From the NCBI GenBank assembly GCA_026745465.1, contig JACYXH010000701.1, positions 240,001-304,000 of the forward strand: a stretch of 64,000 bases of DNA. Direction: 5' to 3'. Positions within the stretch are counted from its first letter, which is position 1. Each line of letters begins with the position of its first letter. This document shows positions 1 to 10,570 of this stretch, in pieces. The translations under genes and the position numbers were made by a program. Source of the stretch: Lota lota. Its lineage: Eukaryota > Chordata > Actinopteri > Gadiformes > Lotidae. The notes under the pieces are model-generated. The model had not been told where the DNA came from. It saw nothing but the letters and a program-made list of their open reading frames with translations, and ran no database searches.

Positions 1-115
1 CTTGTGTTTCTTCCTTTATCTTCGTCACAGCCTTACAGGCAGGTATTCAGCAACACACACACACACACACACACACATACAAACACACACACCTTTTGGT
101 CTTTTATTAAAATCA
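1..115 (+). repeat. Dispersed (CA)n-tailed repeat, copy 1
   Basis: This is the end of a dispersed repeat whose fixed part closes with TTACAGGCAGGTATTCAG and then runs into a (CA)n tract. Related copies lie at about 340-560, 775-935, 16155-16400 and 28415-28650. No coding function is seen; the short open frames here are microsatellite artefacts. Confidence 0.7.
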
Positions 116-164
116 GTAAAGTGTACCCACTGGATATGTTCGTACATATGTACAGAATACTCAG

Positions 165-312
165 AGTACAGAGTACTACGAGTACAGAATACTCCGACTA
201 CAGAATACTCAAGAGTACATAATACTCAGAGTACAGTGTACTCATAGTATATAGTACTAAGTAGAGTGTCCTCAGAGTACAGAATACTCAGAGTACAGAA
301 TACTCAGAGTAA
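165..312. repeat. Minisatellite, about 15-bp unit
   Basis: Imperfect tandem copies of AGAGTACAGAATACTC are seen. The array lies between two copies of the (CA)n-tailed repeat and has no coding potential. Confidence 0.7.
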
Positions 313-339
313 GGGTAAGCATGTTTGTACTGGCATGTG

Positions 340-487
340 ATTCTATGATAGGCAGGGTTATTTTCTTCATTCATTTCTCTTAAATGAGTCATCTTGTTGG
401 CTTGGATTCTTCTTGTGTTTTTTTCCTTCCTCATATTATTGCCTTTACAGGCAGGTATTTAGAGAAGGGCCAAGGCAAGGTGCACAC

Positions 488-545
<58 letters not shown>

Positions 546-560
546 AAGTCTGTCAAGTGT
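340..560 (+). repeat. Dispersed (CA)n-tailed repeat, copy 2
   Basis: The same fixed segment as copy 1 (AGGCAGGGTTATTTTCTTC, then CATTTCTCTTAAATGAGTC, then TTTACAGGCAGGTATT) runs into an interrupted (CA)n tract at about 481-541. Confidence 0.75.
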
Positions 561-774
561 ACTTTTTATTCAGATCTGAAAACAAACATTGTAACATGTT
601 TTTCATTTTTCAGAAACAGACATTTTGAGAAATATAGACTATGAATTATCACGTTATCAAAATGGATCCTTTAAACATTTCTACATGAATAAAACTGTGC
701 ATTAAAGGATATATAAGGTGTTGAGGAGAAAACAGTGAACAGTATCTGTAATGTAATCATTTGTAATGGTTATG

Positions 775-935
775 TTTCTATAACTAGGCAGGGTTATTTT
801 CTTCCTTCATTTCTCTTTAATTAGAAATCAGTCAATCTAGCTAGGTTGGATTCTTGTCTTTCCTCCTTCTTCACACCCTTTACAGGTAGGTATTCAGAAA
901 GGTACGCACACCTTTTGGTCTTTTTGTTAAATCAG
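775..935 (+). repeat. Dispersed repeat, copy 3, (CA)n tail nearly lost
   Basis: The segment repeats GGCAGGGTTATTTTCTTC and CCTTTACAGGTAGGTATTC as in copies 1 and 2, and ends with the shared CACCTTTTGGTCTTT seen in copy 1. The (CA)n tract is only a few bases long here. Confidence 0.7.
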
Positions 936-1002
936 TAAAGTGTACAACTAATGTAACGTGATGTCATTCAGTATTCAGATGGTTTAGGGTTTCAGAATCT
1001 GA

Positions 1003-1165
1003 AGGGTTTCTTTTCTTTACCAAGAATCCATGCAACAGCGTATGGTACTCCACTTGTTCCGAACAGGACCGGTCCAACAGAACCATTATAGCTCCCCTCT
1101 TGGTAATTCAGACGCTCTGCACTTTGATTTGACTTCTGAACCCACTGGATATGTTTATTGTCACA
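1003..1165 (+). pseudogene. Degenerate copy of an unidentified exon (see 63690-63876)
   Basis: The bases from TACCAAGAATCCATG to about CCCACTGGATATGTT align with the exon-like stretch at 63718-63850; both share ACCAAGAA, ATGGTACT, ACAGGACCGG and CTCTGCACTTTGATT in the same order. No long frame survives here, whereas the other copy stays open. I do not recognise the protein family. It could be a gene fragment carried along with the NLR duplication units. Confidence 0.45.
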
Positions 1166-1419
1166 TGTCATATACAAGTATTCGGCTGTACAATTATTTT
1201 GTTCTGGCTCCTTGGCCTAACAGCAGAAAGAAGTTATAATATATATAAAACACAATATCATTTAAACAAATAGAAAAAATTTGAAAAATAGAACAGCAAC
1301 AGTAATAATTATAAGAAGAAGAGCAATGGTGCAATGGATTAGGGACAGGCAGCAGCACGTCTTCAAAACGTGGCTGTATTAAATAATGCAAAGCCATTTC
1401 TCATTAAGGCCCTCCACCG

Positions 1420-1545
1420 CGACCTGCCATTCGCTCCACTATTTTACACTTGGACTGTGTTGTCGCAAATTAAATGACTGGTGGCTGGCTCGAATAAAAG
1501 GCTAAGACTAATGGATATCCGTAGTTGATTTATTTCATACGCTGG
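1420..1545 (-). mobile_element. LTR fragment, retrovirus-like or LTR-retrotransposon (fossil)
   Basis: About 75 bases here are the reverse complement of 19735-19812, including the AATAAA region and the segment CAACTACGGATATCCATTAG. Two dispersed copies with a polyadenylation signal and a shared end near AATTTGC(T/G)ACA fit an LTR 3' end. The element is broken; the family is not assigned. Confidence 0.45.
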
Positions 1546-1689
1546 TTAATTAGAATTAGTTCTCCGTTTTTTTCCGCGAGGTTTATTCTTTCCGTTTCTG
1601 GTGTTAAAAGGACCTGGTGCAACCTATCGTTGTAGGATGTGTGTGGGACGATCTTATCGTCTATTCCTTAGTACACCGTTTCAAACGTC

Positions 1690-1908
1690 ACTTCCTTCTC
1701 CAAACTCGAACCGGAAGTACCAAGGGGGCGGCCCCGAGCCTGGAGCTCTGTATAAAGACCCCTCTCTCTTGTTCAGGAAACGGAAGTTTACGCGAATCCA
1801 ACCGACGAAGGGACGACATGACGAAGAGACGACGTGGATGCGTTAGCCTCTCCGGAGACGAAGAACAAGACGTTTTAAAGCAGAGAGCCGGGACAGAAAC
1901 ATTCCAAG
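1690..1908 (+). promoter_or_regulatory. TATA promoter and noncoding exon 1 of TRIM copy A
   Basis: The stretch holds an ETS-like CCGGAAGT (1711-1718), a GC box (GGGGGCGG, about 1724), a TATA box (TATAAA, 1751-1756) and, just downstream, the shared motif TTGTTCAGGAAACGGAAG. The transcribed part would end at 1908 before a donor (CCAAG|GTGGGT). Nearly the same block stands upstream of TRIM B (inverted, 34130-33911) and as an orphan at 21270-21505, which supports a real promoter/first-exon unit. That it splices to the acceptor at 2682 is inferred from position and from the equal layout of TRIM B. Confidence 0.65.
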
Positions 1909-2682
1909 GTGGGTCCAACACATTGAACCTCTAATCCTCATTGTTGCCGTCCTGTCCTTAGGGCGCCATGTTGTACTGTAGCGTTAGCCCCACACGGGTC
2001 TCCTGCGCTCCTTGTGAACACGTGATGTTGATGCTTAGCGAAACCAACCTTCACGTGCTCTATTGTGTCGCCTCGTCGGATTCCACCAGCGCGTGCTCGG
2101 TGCTCGGCGTCCTGTTTGGAGCGCGGCGCCACACGTGGGGCCGCGCTCTGTGCGCTTTGGTTGAACCCGACCAGGCGAGGCCAACACGGGACTTTAACAA
2201 AGTTAGTTTGGTGTTAAAGCATCAGGGCGTTCTGTGTAATCTAATCTAAGTATCGATGAGCTCCGACGTACCCGGCGCTACAATCGGTATTTGAGGAACA
2301 AAGGAAATAGATTTACTTCCTGGTGATCGTTCATCCAGAATGATTACCAGGAAAGGACAAAAAGCAGATCTTCCTCCAGAAGAACTGTTCAGATAAGGCT
2401 TCAGGCCTTTTTGAGGCCCAGCTGCATGCAGTCCCCATCCCTGTTGCTCTATGCCACTGTCTTTTCTTTTCTCTTGTTTATTGATTTCTTTTTGTTTGTA
2501 TCACATTTCAATTCTCTCTATATTATAGAGTCTATAATAGTTATATATTCAAAACCTGTGTACGGTGTTGCTGGTGAAGAAAGATGTCTTGTTCTTAACT
2601 TGTCTTATTCTTAACACATTATTACATGTATATAACGTATAGTTAAAAACGGTAATTTAATTTTCATAATTTTTATTTCTAG
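1909..2682 (+). other. First intron of TRIM copy A
   Basis: No gene is seen. Its 5' part (to about 2220) matches 21505-21770 and, inverted, 33640-33910; its 3' part (2270-2680) matches 33060-33470 inverted. The polypyrimidine tract and acceptor TTTTTATTTCTAG end at 2682, two bases before the ATG of the RING exon. Confidence 0.6.
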
Positions 2683-3571
2683 GAATGGCGTCCAATTCTT
2701 CCTGGTCTGAGGATAACTTTTCATGTCCCATCTGCCTGGATGTGTTCAACAGCCCAGTCACCACAACATGTGGACACAACTTCTGCAGAACCTGTATTAC
2801 AAGGTTCTGGGATGGCCAAGTCCAGTACAAATGTCCTGTTTGTAACAAACTGTTCCAGACAAGACCTGATTTACAGGTCAATACTCTCTTTTCAGAGATG
2901 ATTGATCAGTTTAGAAGGTCTGTACGAGTCACAGAGCAGCCGTGTGTTGAACCAGCAGAAGTTCCCTGTGATGTCTGTACTGGGACCCAGCTGAAGGCTG
3001 TGAAGTCCTGCCTAGTGTGTTTTACCTCTTACTGCCAAACCCACCTGGAGCCTCATCAGAGAGTCGCAGGCCTGAAGAGACATCTGCTGGTCGAGCCTAT
3101 GGACCGTCTGGAAGACAGGATGTGTAAGAAACACGACCGACTTCTGGAGCTCTTCTGCCAGACTGAACAGGTGTGTGTGTGTCAGTTCTGCACAGAGACA
3201 GACCACAAGTCCCATCCTGTTGTGTCTCTAAAGGAGGAATATGAAGTGAAGACGGCCCAAGCAGTGCGATCAAACCCATCCCTAAGAATGGTTACTGGAC
3301 TATTTTATTCAACAAGGAACGGTTGGTATTTAGAGGTAACCCTTATGTCCGTCTCCCTCTGAGAGTTGAGCTCCAGAAGGTGGGGGTGTTTGTTGATTAT
3401 GATGAGGGTCTGGTCTCCTTCTATGATGTGGAAGCCAGGGTTAATATCTACTCTGCTACTGGCTGCACCTTTAGTGAGCCTCTCTATCTATTCCTCTGCC
3501 CATGTCGCTATGATTATAAAGGTAAAAACTCTGCCCCCCTGACCATCTCACCTGTCAATCAAACAGACTAG
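2683..3571 (+). pseudogene. TRIM copy A, bloodthirsty-like, internally deleted
   Basis: The frame starts at ATG 2685 and encodes an intact C3HC4 RING (CPICLDVF, then CGHNFCRTC and CPVC), the B-box-like CDVC segment and the B-box2 (CKKH, CQFC, H). After KTAQ, about 740 bp are missing compared with TRIM B, which removes the coiled coil and the first half of PRY/SPRY. The join at about 3260 also shifts the frame, so the RING frame stops at 3362 while SPRY coding (LQKVGVFVDYDEGLVSFYD) continues in another frame to TAG 3569-3571. AATAAA lies at 3587-3592. A truncated RING/B-box protein is possible, but a pseudogene is the likelier reading. Confidence 0.85.
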
Positions 3572-3591
3572 GACCTTTTGTTTGATAATAA

Positions 3592-3974
3592 AATAGTCAA
3601 ACGACCAAAACCACTAATGTTGTTTCATGAATTATAATATCTACTACGTGAGATCTGAGAGAACTGCATTAATGTTGTACTGCTTTCATTTGACAAGAAG
3701 GAATTCATTCGGAAAATAACCCTGACTATTGTAAAATATAACCCATGATACGTGATTAGATTACAAATACTATATTGATCAATATCTGATTACTGCTGAA
3801 TGTTTTTTATACATTTAACAATATGAAATTTAGAAACATTTGCAGGTGCATGTTAAAAATATCTAGTTTCTTAAACAAAACGAGGATATTAGTTTATACT
3901 CCTGAAATATGAATGACATCAAATGTTTGTACACTTTTTTATTTCAATAAAAATTTACAAAAGGTAGAATGGGG
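3592..3974 (+). other. 3' flank of TRIM copy A
   Basis: No gene is seen. The segment is shared with the 3' flanks of TRIM C (39030-39400) and TRIM B (inverted, 31030-31400), with a second AATAAA near 3946. It marks the extent of the duplicated TRIM block. Confidence 0.6.
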
Positions 3975-4460
3975 TGATTTTCTGTGGAATATTTACATTC
4001 TCTACAATAATTACTCAGTAGAATAGGTACATTCTCAGCAATATGTATTTAGTAGAATAGGTACATTCTCAGTACAATATGTATTCAGTAGAATAGCTAC
4101 ATTCTCAGTACAATAATTAGTCAGTACAATAGGTACATTCTCAGTACAATATGTATTCAGTAGAATAGCTACATTCTCAGTACAATAATTAGTCAGTAGA
4201 ATAGGTACATTCTCAGTACAATATGTATTCAGTCGAATAGGTACATTCTCAGTACAATATGTATTCAGTCGAATAGGTACATTCTCAGTACAATATGTGT
4301 TCAGTAGAATAGGTACATTCTCTACAATATGTATTCAGTCGAATAGGTACATTCTCAGTACAATATGTATTCAGTAGAATAGGTAAATTCTCTACAATAT
4401 GTATTCAGTAGAATAGGTACATTCTCAGTACAACATGTATTCAGTAGAATAGAGTACATT
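3975..4460. repeat. Minisatellite in TRIM 3' flank, about 35-bp unit
   Basis: Tandem copies of TATTCAGTAGAATAGGTACA with CATTCTCAGTACAATATG are seen. The same array recurs at 26240-26460, 30890-31020 (inverted) and 39420-39790, always beside TRIM 3' flanks or pyrimidine-rich modules. Confidence 0.8.
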
Positions 4461-4464
4461 TTCC

Positions 4465-4965
4465 TTTGCTCTCTCCCCCTCCTTCCCTCATTCTCTTCCC
4501 CTCCTCTCACTCCCTCCCTCCTTCTCTCCTTCCCTCTCAGTGTCTCTACTCTCTCTCTACCTCTTTTCCCCTCCCTTTCCCTCCCTCTCTCTCTCCCACC
4601 TTCCCTCTTCCCCTCTCCCTCCCTCTCCCTCCCTCTCTCCTACAGTGAAGCTGACTGTCATCGATGTCTCTGTGTCAACAGCATTGGGCCTGTGCGTCAC
4701 TCCGTCCATTGCCGCCACCTAGCGGCCGCCGGCTGCTACTTCTCCACGTGCTTCTGTTTACACACACTGCCAGCAATCACCAATCTACGCTCCCTATTTC
4801 TCCATCGCGCTTCCTAGCAGCCGGCGCCAGTTTGTTGTTCCCTCTCCCTCCCTCCCTCTCCCTCCCTCAATCCTACATTAAGCTGACTGTCATCGATGTC
4901 TCTGTGTCAACAGCATTGGGCCTGTGTCTTCCAATCTAAATGTTCAGTTAAAGTTATTTTCTCTC
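4465..4965 (+). repeat. Pyrimidine-tract modules with a shared acceptor-like segment
   Basis: A CT-rich tract of 100-200 bases ends in CTACAGTGAAGCTGACTGTC and continues ATCGATGTCTCTGTGTCAAC. The module occurs twice here (4640, 4872) and again at 26605, 30262 (-), 30680 (-), 39968 and 40305. Between the two local copies is a GC-richer insert (4690-4840) that also recurs at 40020-40165. Confidence 0.6.
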
Positions 4966-5375
4966 TCCATCTCTCTGTCCGCTCTCCTCTTGTTCGTGGT
5001 TTTTATACGTTTAACGATATCAAGTTACAATCGACAACAGGAAGTAGAAAATATTGACAATTTGAAGTGTTCATTTTGTTAACATAATAAAATGTTTCTA
5101 AACATTTTTGATTTAAATTCAAATTTACAAACGTAGAATGGGACATATTCATTGGAAAATTAGCATTCTCTACAATATGTATTTAGTAGAATAGCTATAT
5201 TCTCAATCTGTATTGTACTGAATAACTCTGAATAAAAACCTCTCTCTCTCACTGTATATTGTTAGTGTCCTATACTCTCTCTCTTTTATCTTTCCTTGTC
5301 TCTCTCTATGTCACACTGTTCTTTATCTCCTCCTGTCTTTCTGTATCACTCTCTTGTCGTCTTTGTGTATTTTTC

Positions 5376-5381
<6 letters not shown>

Positions 5382-5461
<80 letters not shown>
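5382..5461. repeat. (CT)n microsatellite
   Basis: About 80 bases of uninterrupted CT dinucleotides end in CCCTGCAGGATG. The same layout with a shorter tract occurs at 40812-40880. Confidence 0.95.
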
Positions 5462-5462
<1 letters not shown>

Positions 5463-5543
5463 GCAGGATGTCTTTGGTCAGACAGAAATGGAGAGAGACA
5501 CAGAAGACATCAGCAGTCCCACTAGAGATGTGTTTCAAGACAT

Positions 5544-6027
5544 TGTGTCAGCCCGGCTCCAGCGCAGCGGCCCAGACGGCCCAGGGGAGCGCTGGTAGAC
5601 GGAGCAGACCGCCGCTCTCCCCCAGCTGGCCCCCGGGAGCGCATTAGCGCTGGCCCCGCTCAGTGCCGTGGGAAACACCTGCGACGGAGGAGGAGGAGGA
5701 GGAACGCCAGCAGACACGGGACTCGGGGTGACTTGTTTTAAGGTTTGTCCGCCAAACGTGTAAACGGGCTGCGTGTGTGTGTCGTGTGTCGCAGAGCGGA
5801 GAACGCAGCCTAACGCCACGAACACCCAACAGCCTGGGGGAGAGGATGCTCGCGGGTAGAGGACCGTTTCCCTCTTCCCTAGAACCGGAGCCGCCCTGGG
5901 GAACGGACGTTGGAGCGCAGCTACCCGGAACGAGAAGCTGGACCAACTCCTCGGAGGGGCAGTGACGCTACGCTGACGAGTGGCGTCAGGGCCCGGTCAC
6001 CTGCTGACTAAGCGCTGATGTGACACA
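5544..6027 (+). mobile_element. Candidate solo LTR, GC-rich, Gmr1-like (fossil)
   Basis: The segment begins TGTGTCA and ends TGACACA, a 7-base inverted terminal repeat with TG...CA ends as in LTRs. It is much richer in CpG than its surroundings. Its start (GTCAGCCCGGCTCCAGC, GGGGAGCGCTGGTAGAC) resembles the 70-base terminal segment of the Gmr1-like element at 51995-52064. A partly matching copy at 40959-41400 runs straight into Gmr1-like pol sequence. I see no flanking target duplication, so the LTR call is an inference. Confidence 0.4.
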
Positions 6028-6540
6028 CCTGTCCTCCGCTTGGTGAAACTGAACTGAAGAGGCGTTTACAGGGGGGGCCGGCAGCCCTGCAGCCCCCAGA
6101 ATGAACCAGGACTGTTAGAGGCCTCAGGGGACCCAGTTGATTTGTTTGTTTAGACACCTAGTCCAAAGGGTCCCCAATGTCCTACCTGAGCAGCCCAAAC
6201 CTGGCCATTCATCTCACTGAACGCTCTGGATAAAAACATCTGCTAATGTTCATATTTTGAGTTGTAATTTGGCTAATATGATCTTCTATAGTTGTGAGAT
6301 AGGTTTAGGAACCAGACAGAATAGTTACATACAACGAGTCTTGTTTTTAATGCCATTTAGTTTTTGTATAGCACAAAAAGCTACCAACAATTCTGTGTTT
6401 TTCTTTTTCTTATCTCATCCCACTCGGTGCAAGTAGTTCTTCCTGCAAAGTGTTTCACGTGTTTATTTCTTTTTAAATGGCGTATGTACACCGGGGGGTG
6501 ATTTCCTAAACCTGGCGGTCAGTGGCTTGTCAGCAGCGTG
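6028..6540. other. Interval with no recognised feature
   Basis: I see no open frame of note, no repeat array and no recognisable motif in this stretch, apart from AT-rich DNA from about 6240. Confidence 0.4.
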
Positions 6541-6547
6541 TGACGTC

Positions 6548-6785
6548 ATCACTCAGCCGAGGTTCAGCACCTCGGACAGCGACAGGGGAAGACGTCGCCT
6601 ACTCTGTCTGCTGTGGTTCAGCACCTCGGACAGCGACATGGGAAGACGTCGCCTACTCTGTCTGCTGTGGTTCAGCACCTCGGACAGCGACAGGGGAAGA
6701 CGTCGCATACTCTGTCTGCTGTGGTTCAGCACCTCGGACAGCGACAGGGGAAGACGTCGCCTACTCTGTCTGCTGTGGCTGTCCT
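6548..6785. repeat. 54-bp minisatellite, 4 copies
   Basis: Four near-identical units contain TTCAGCACCTCGGACAGCG and AAGACGTCGCCTACTCTG. Because 54 is a multiple of three, several frames on both strands stay open across the array (for example an 18-residue period SAPRTATGEDVAYSVCCG); no gene structure surrounds it. Confidence 0.85.
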
Positions 6786-6863
6786 CGACACACGCAACCA
6801 CCAGGCCAATGACATATACACGTTGCCTTTATTTTACACCTTCATATTATTCAACTATGCCCT

Positions 6864-6922
6864 TTTAATAATACTGTGTGTGTGTGAGTGAGTGAGTGAG
6901 TGAGTGAGTGAGTGAGTGAGTA
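6864..6922. repeat. (GAGT)n microsatellite
   Basis: A (TG)n stub is followed by about ten GAGT tetranucleotides. Confidence 0.9.
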
Positions 6923-7340
6923 TGTGGTACGGTGGCCTGCATGGGCCATCTCGCACGCTCACCCAGGCAAAGAAGGAGAGGTTCCTTCTTCTTCAGCTCA
7001 GCACAAGCGCCTCAAACACAGACCTCTGTGTGTTTCAACATGTATGCTCAGGGTCCTGTTAGACGCCACGGGGTAGGTGGTGTATCAACCAGGCTGCAGG
7101 GCTCATCTCTGGAGGAACGCCAATAGCTGGGATCTGTTTACTGTCGGCTCCTTTCTACAGTTCTCTCCATACCCCATCACTCATTGGGCATTTAAGTCGG
7201 GATATGGAAATGCACTTGCTGGTATCCTGATTATTAATGTTGGTGTAGACGAAGCCTCTGTTGTGCTTTTTATTTAGTGAACCCCCAACCTTAAAGTTGA
7301 GACTGATCCTATGCTGAACACAAGAGAACATTCAGTTGGA
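6923..7340. other. Interval with no recognised gene
   Basis: Short open frames only, none with a recognisable domain. No repeat array is seen. Confidence 0.35.
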
Positions 7341-7918
7341 TCCACTGAGTTGTTTATTAGCATTATGCTTTATTAACAAATACAACAGAAAAATAGTCCC
7401 TTACATGTACACAATACAAATAAGGACTAAAACAATAGAAGCAGCAGACATTACAAATCATAAACAGTTGTGCACATATCTTTAATAACTGAACATGTTC
7501 TGCTGCTGTGTTTTTCCCAACAGAACACAAGGAATCAATATTCAGCTTAAAGTCATTCACAACATGATCAATAGCTTTCCCATAGACCGCTTGCATTATG
7601 AATATAATATTAAATCTGCTTTAAATCAGGTTCCATGTTAGGATTATCAATATATAAACTGATATCAGAGCCCTTTAGTATGAAACTGTAAATGTCTGAA
7701 AATATGCAAAGTATTGTAGTATAAACACGTTTTAATTTACCATCAATCAATATTTAAAATATATTTGACATTAGAAATATAGTCTTTGTAAAACCTGCTT
7801 AGTATGGAAGATATTAAAAGTCTCTTCCTTTCATGGTTTATCAAGATCAACTTTTCAGAAGCCAAATAAAATGTAGCATTTGGAGTATAGTTGAATGCAT
7901 GTTTTAAATCACCAAAAC

Positions 7919-7993
<75 letters not shown>

Positions 7994-8011
7994 ATATATG
8001 CATGTGTGTTG
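7341..8011 (-). other. 3' flank of NLR gene A with (TG)n
   Basis: The stretch downstream of the B30.2 stop codon is AT-rich and shares segments (ACATTACAAATCATAAACAG, then AGAGCCCTTTAGTATGAAA) with 19810-20030. It is therefore 3' untranslated or flanking sequence of NLR copies. A (TG)n tract fills 7920-7991. Confidence 0.55.
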
Positions 8012-8565
8012 CTACAACCGACACAGAGACACTGAGTCACCATCCCCCCATAACCCAAACCCAGGGAGGAGGTCCTCCTGGGTAAAGGTGGCCTGGAAGG
8101 TGTGGATGTGTGTCAGTGTGTCTGAGGACCCTCCTATATCTGAGGACACTCTGTAGAAGGACAGAGTGCCGGCAGGCCGGTCCAGATAAACTCCTAATCT
8201 GTTAGAGCCAGCAGGGGGGAGATAAATGTCTGTTTCACTACCGTTGTACCAGGCAGAGTAACCATCATCATAACAATCAAGAATCCAGGACTTCTTGTTC
8301 CATCCAAGCCAGCTGTCAGCACCCCTTCCTCTCCTTGTGATTCCTCTGTATGTCAATCCTATATTAACACGTCCTTCCCACTCTACCTCCCAGTAACAGT
8401 GGCCAGTCAGACCCTCTCTACACAACACCTGGTGATGGGAGTCAAATCTCTCTGGGTGATCAGTATACGACTGCTCCTCTCTAACCCGCGTCACCTTTCT
8501 GTTGTCCTCAGACAGAGAGAGTCGTCTGTGGGCTGTGTTTGGGTCCAGTGTGAGTTCACAGGCAT
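8012..8565 (-). CDS. B30.2 (PRY/SPRY) exon of NLR gene A
   Basis: This is the last exon of an NLRC3-like gene. The acceptor CCGTCAG ends at 8566 and the exon opens in phase 2 to read [23 protein letters not shown] and SPRY motifs follow ([44 protein letters not shown]) up to TAG at 8012-8014. The frame is open over all 554 bases, the same length as in gene B. B30.2 domains bind protein ligands. The exon itself is intact, but its upstream NACHT exon is broken, so the gene is probably not functional as a full receptor. Confidence 0.85.
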
Positions 8566-8605
8566 CTGACGGGAGAACAAGACATGATTAGCTGCTGAAC
8601 CATTC

Positions 8606-8666
<61 letters not shown>

Positions 8667-8667
8667 C
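8606..8667. repeat. (CAT)n microsatellite
   Basis: About twenty uninterrupted trinucleotides lie in the last intron of NLR gene A. Confidence 0.95.
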
Positions 8668-9134
8668 TAGTACTGTTTTCTTGCATACTTCTTTTTATTC
8701 TCTTTCCAACACTTTTTGGTCCCTATCTTCAAACATTAACATAGAAAGACAAAATCATATCGTATGATAGGTACTATAGTGGACTAGTGTGCTATAGCTT
8801 TAGAGATAGTAGTGCATATTGTTTAAGATAATTAAAGTTAAAATTGATTGCAAATCCCATGTGTGTGTGAGTGGCTGTCCCAATTAAAACATCGAAACTA
8901 AGGAAAATGTATAAACTGCATTTACTCCCTCAATATTTAAACTACATACACATATTATACATCAAAATGTTCTAAGCAATACTTGTAATACCTTTCAAGA
9001 TATTAAACGTTTGGATTTCCGAATACACATACATTGCACTCAACCTTCAAAGGGACACCTGTGTGAACAACAGACTGAACAAGCTGAGCTCACATACAGG
9101 CTGGAAATTAACTGTTGGAGCCATAGAACTGGTT

Positions 9135-9960
9135 CATACATACTATATATACATAGACATGTACTCATACATACTATATATACATAGACATGTACTCATA
9201 CATACTATATATACATAAACATGTACTCATACATACTATATATACATAGACATGTACTCATACATACACGTACATACTATATATACATAGACATGTATGT
9301 ACTCATCCACACTATATCTACATACACATGTACTCATACATACACATACATACTATATATACATAGACATGTACTCATACATATACGTACATACTATATA
9401 TACATAGACATGTACTCATACATACAGGTACATACTATATATACATAGACATGTACTCATACATACTATATATACATAGACATGTACTCATTCATACACG
9501 TACATACTATATATACATAGACATGTACTCATACATACTATATATACATAGACATGTACTCATACATACACGTACATACTATATATACATAGACATGTAC
9601 TCATACATACACGTACATACTATATATACATAGACATGTACTCATACACGTACATACTATATATACATAGACATGTACTCATACATACACATACATACTA
9701 TATATACATAGACATGTACTCATACATACTATATATACATAGACATGTACTCATACATACACGTACATACTATATATACATAGACATGTACTCATACATA
9801 CTATATATACATAGACATGTACTCATACATACACGTACATACTATATATACATAGACATGTACTCATACATACTATATATACATAGACATGTACTCATAC
9901 ATACACGTACATACTATATATACATAGACATGTACTCATACATACATGTACATACTAGAC
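9135..9960. repeat. Minisatellite in the last intron of NLR gene A
   Basis: About 830 bases of tandem copies of TACTATATATACATAGACA and TGTACTCATACATACACG, with alternating units of about 27 and 39 bases. It lies at the same intron position where gene B carries its Gmr1-like element. The unit is a multiple of three, which explains the long open frames. Confidence 0.9.
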
Positions 9961-10107
9961 ATACATAAACACAGGGAAACATAGCTACACATACGTATAC
10001 ACAAGTACACATCGGAATGAACGGACGTTCCTTCCTGCTGTGTGGATGGACTTTCCATCTCAATAGTTAGTGTGTGTTGTGATGAATCTAACTAAACAGA
10101 CACTTAC

Positions 10108-10154
10108 ACTTCTTTACACCTGGTTTCAGCCTCCACACTCCACCGTGCTCCACC
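10108..10154 (-). CDS. Linker exon of NLR gene A
   Basis: A 47-base exon encodes [15 protein letters not shown] between the LRR exon and B30.2 exon. Its acceptor (CCCCCCCAG) and donor (AAGT|GTAAG) are both canonical, and the phases join AG|G upstream and T|AT downstream. The same exon stands at 52257-52303 in gene B. Confidence 0.8.
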
Positions 10155-10330
10155 CTGGGGGGGAAACAAAGTGAGAGCAGCATGTTGAAACATTCACCTT
10201 CATCATCTCCTGTCTCATCACTTTCTACACAACATGAGTTCCAGCTGTGTTTTCAAACCACTTCATCTAGCAGCTGGTTGAATCCTTGTAGGAGACATTG
10301 TCCCTGAGTGGTGAGCTGTCCTCTCCATAC

Positions 10331-10504
10331 CTGAGAGTGTCCAGTCTCCAGCGTGGATCCTCCAGTCCAGCAGAGAGCAGCGTAACTCCTGAGTCTCCTG
10401 GGTGATTGTAGCTCAGGTCCAGCTCTCTCAGATGGGAGGGGTTGGAGCTCAGAGCTGAGGCCAGAGAAGCACAGCCGTCCTGTGTGACCAGGCAGCCAGA
10501 CAAC
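10331..10504 (-). CDS. LRR exon 2 of NLR gene A
   Basis: A 174-base exon encodes about two leucine-rich repeats ([40 protein letters not shown]) of the ribonuclease-inhibitor type. The acceptor is the end of a (TG)n tract (GTGTGCAG) and the donor is CTCAG|GTATGG. A (CA)n microsatellite (10508-10568) lies directly against the 3' splice site, so its length may affect splicing. Confidence 0.85.

Positions 10505-10507
<3 letters not shown>

Positions 10508-10568
<61 letters not shown>
10508..10568. repeat. (CA)n microsatellite at a splice acceptor
   Basis: About 30 dinucleotides form the polypyrimidine-like tract of the LRR exon acceptor on the minus strand. Confidence 0.95.

Positions 10569-10570
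<2 letters not shown>

Noticed and set aside
5465-5605. Acceptor-like CTGCAG followed by an open segment (DVFGQTEMERDTEDISS...)
   Set aside because: It is duplicated at 40880, but it runs into the candidate LTR and has no recognisable domain, so it is not called as an exon.
9221-9968. Open frames rich in YIHRHVLIHT
   Set aside because: They are translation of the intron minisatellite of NLR gene A.
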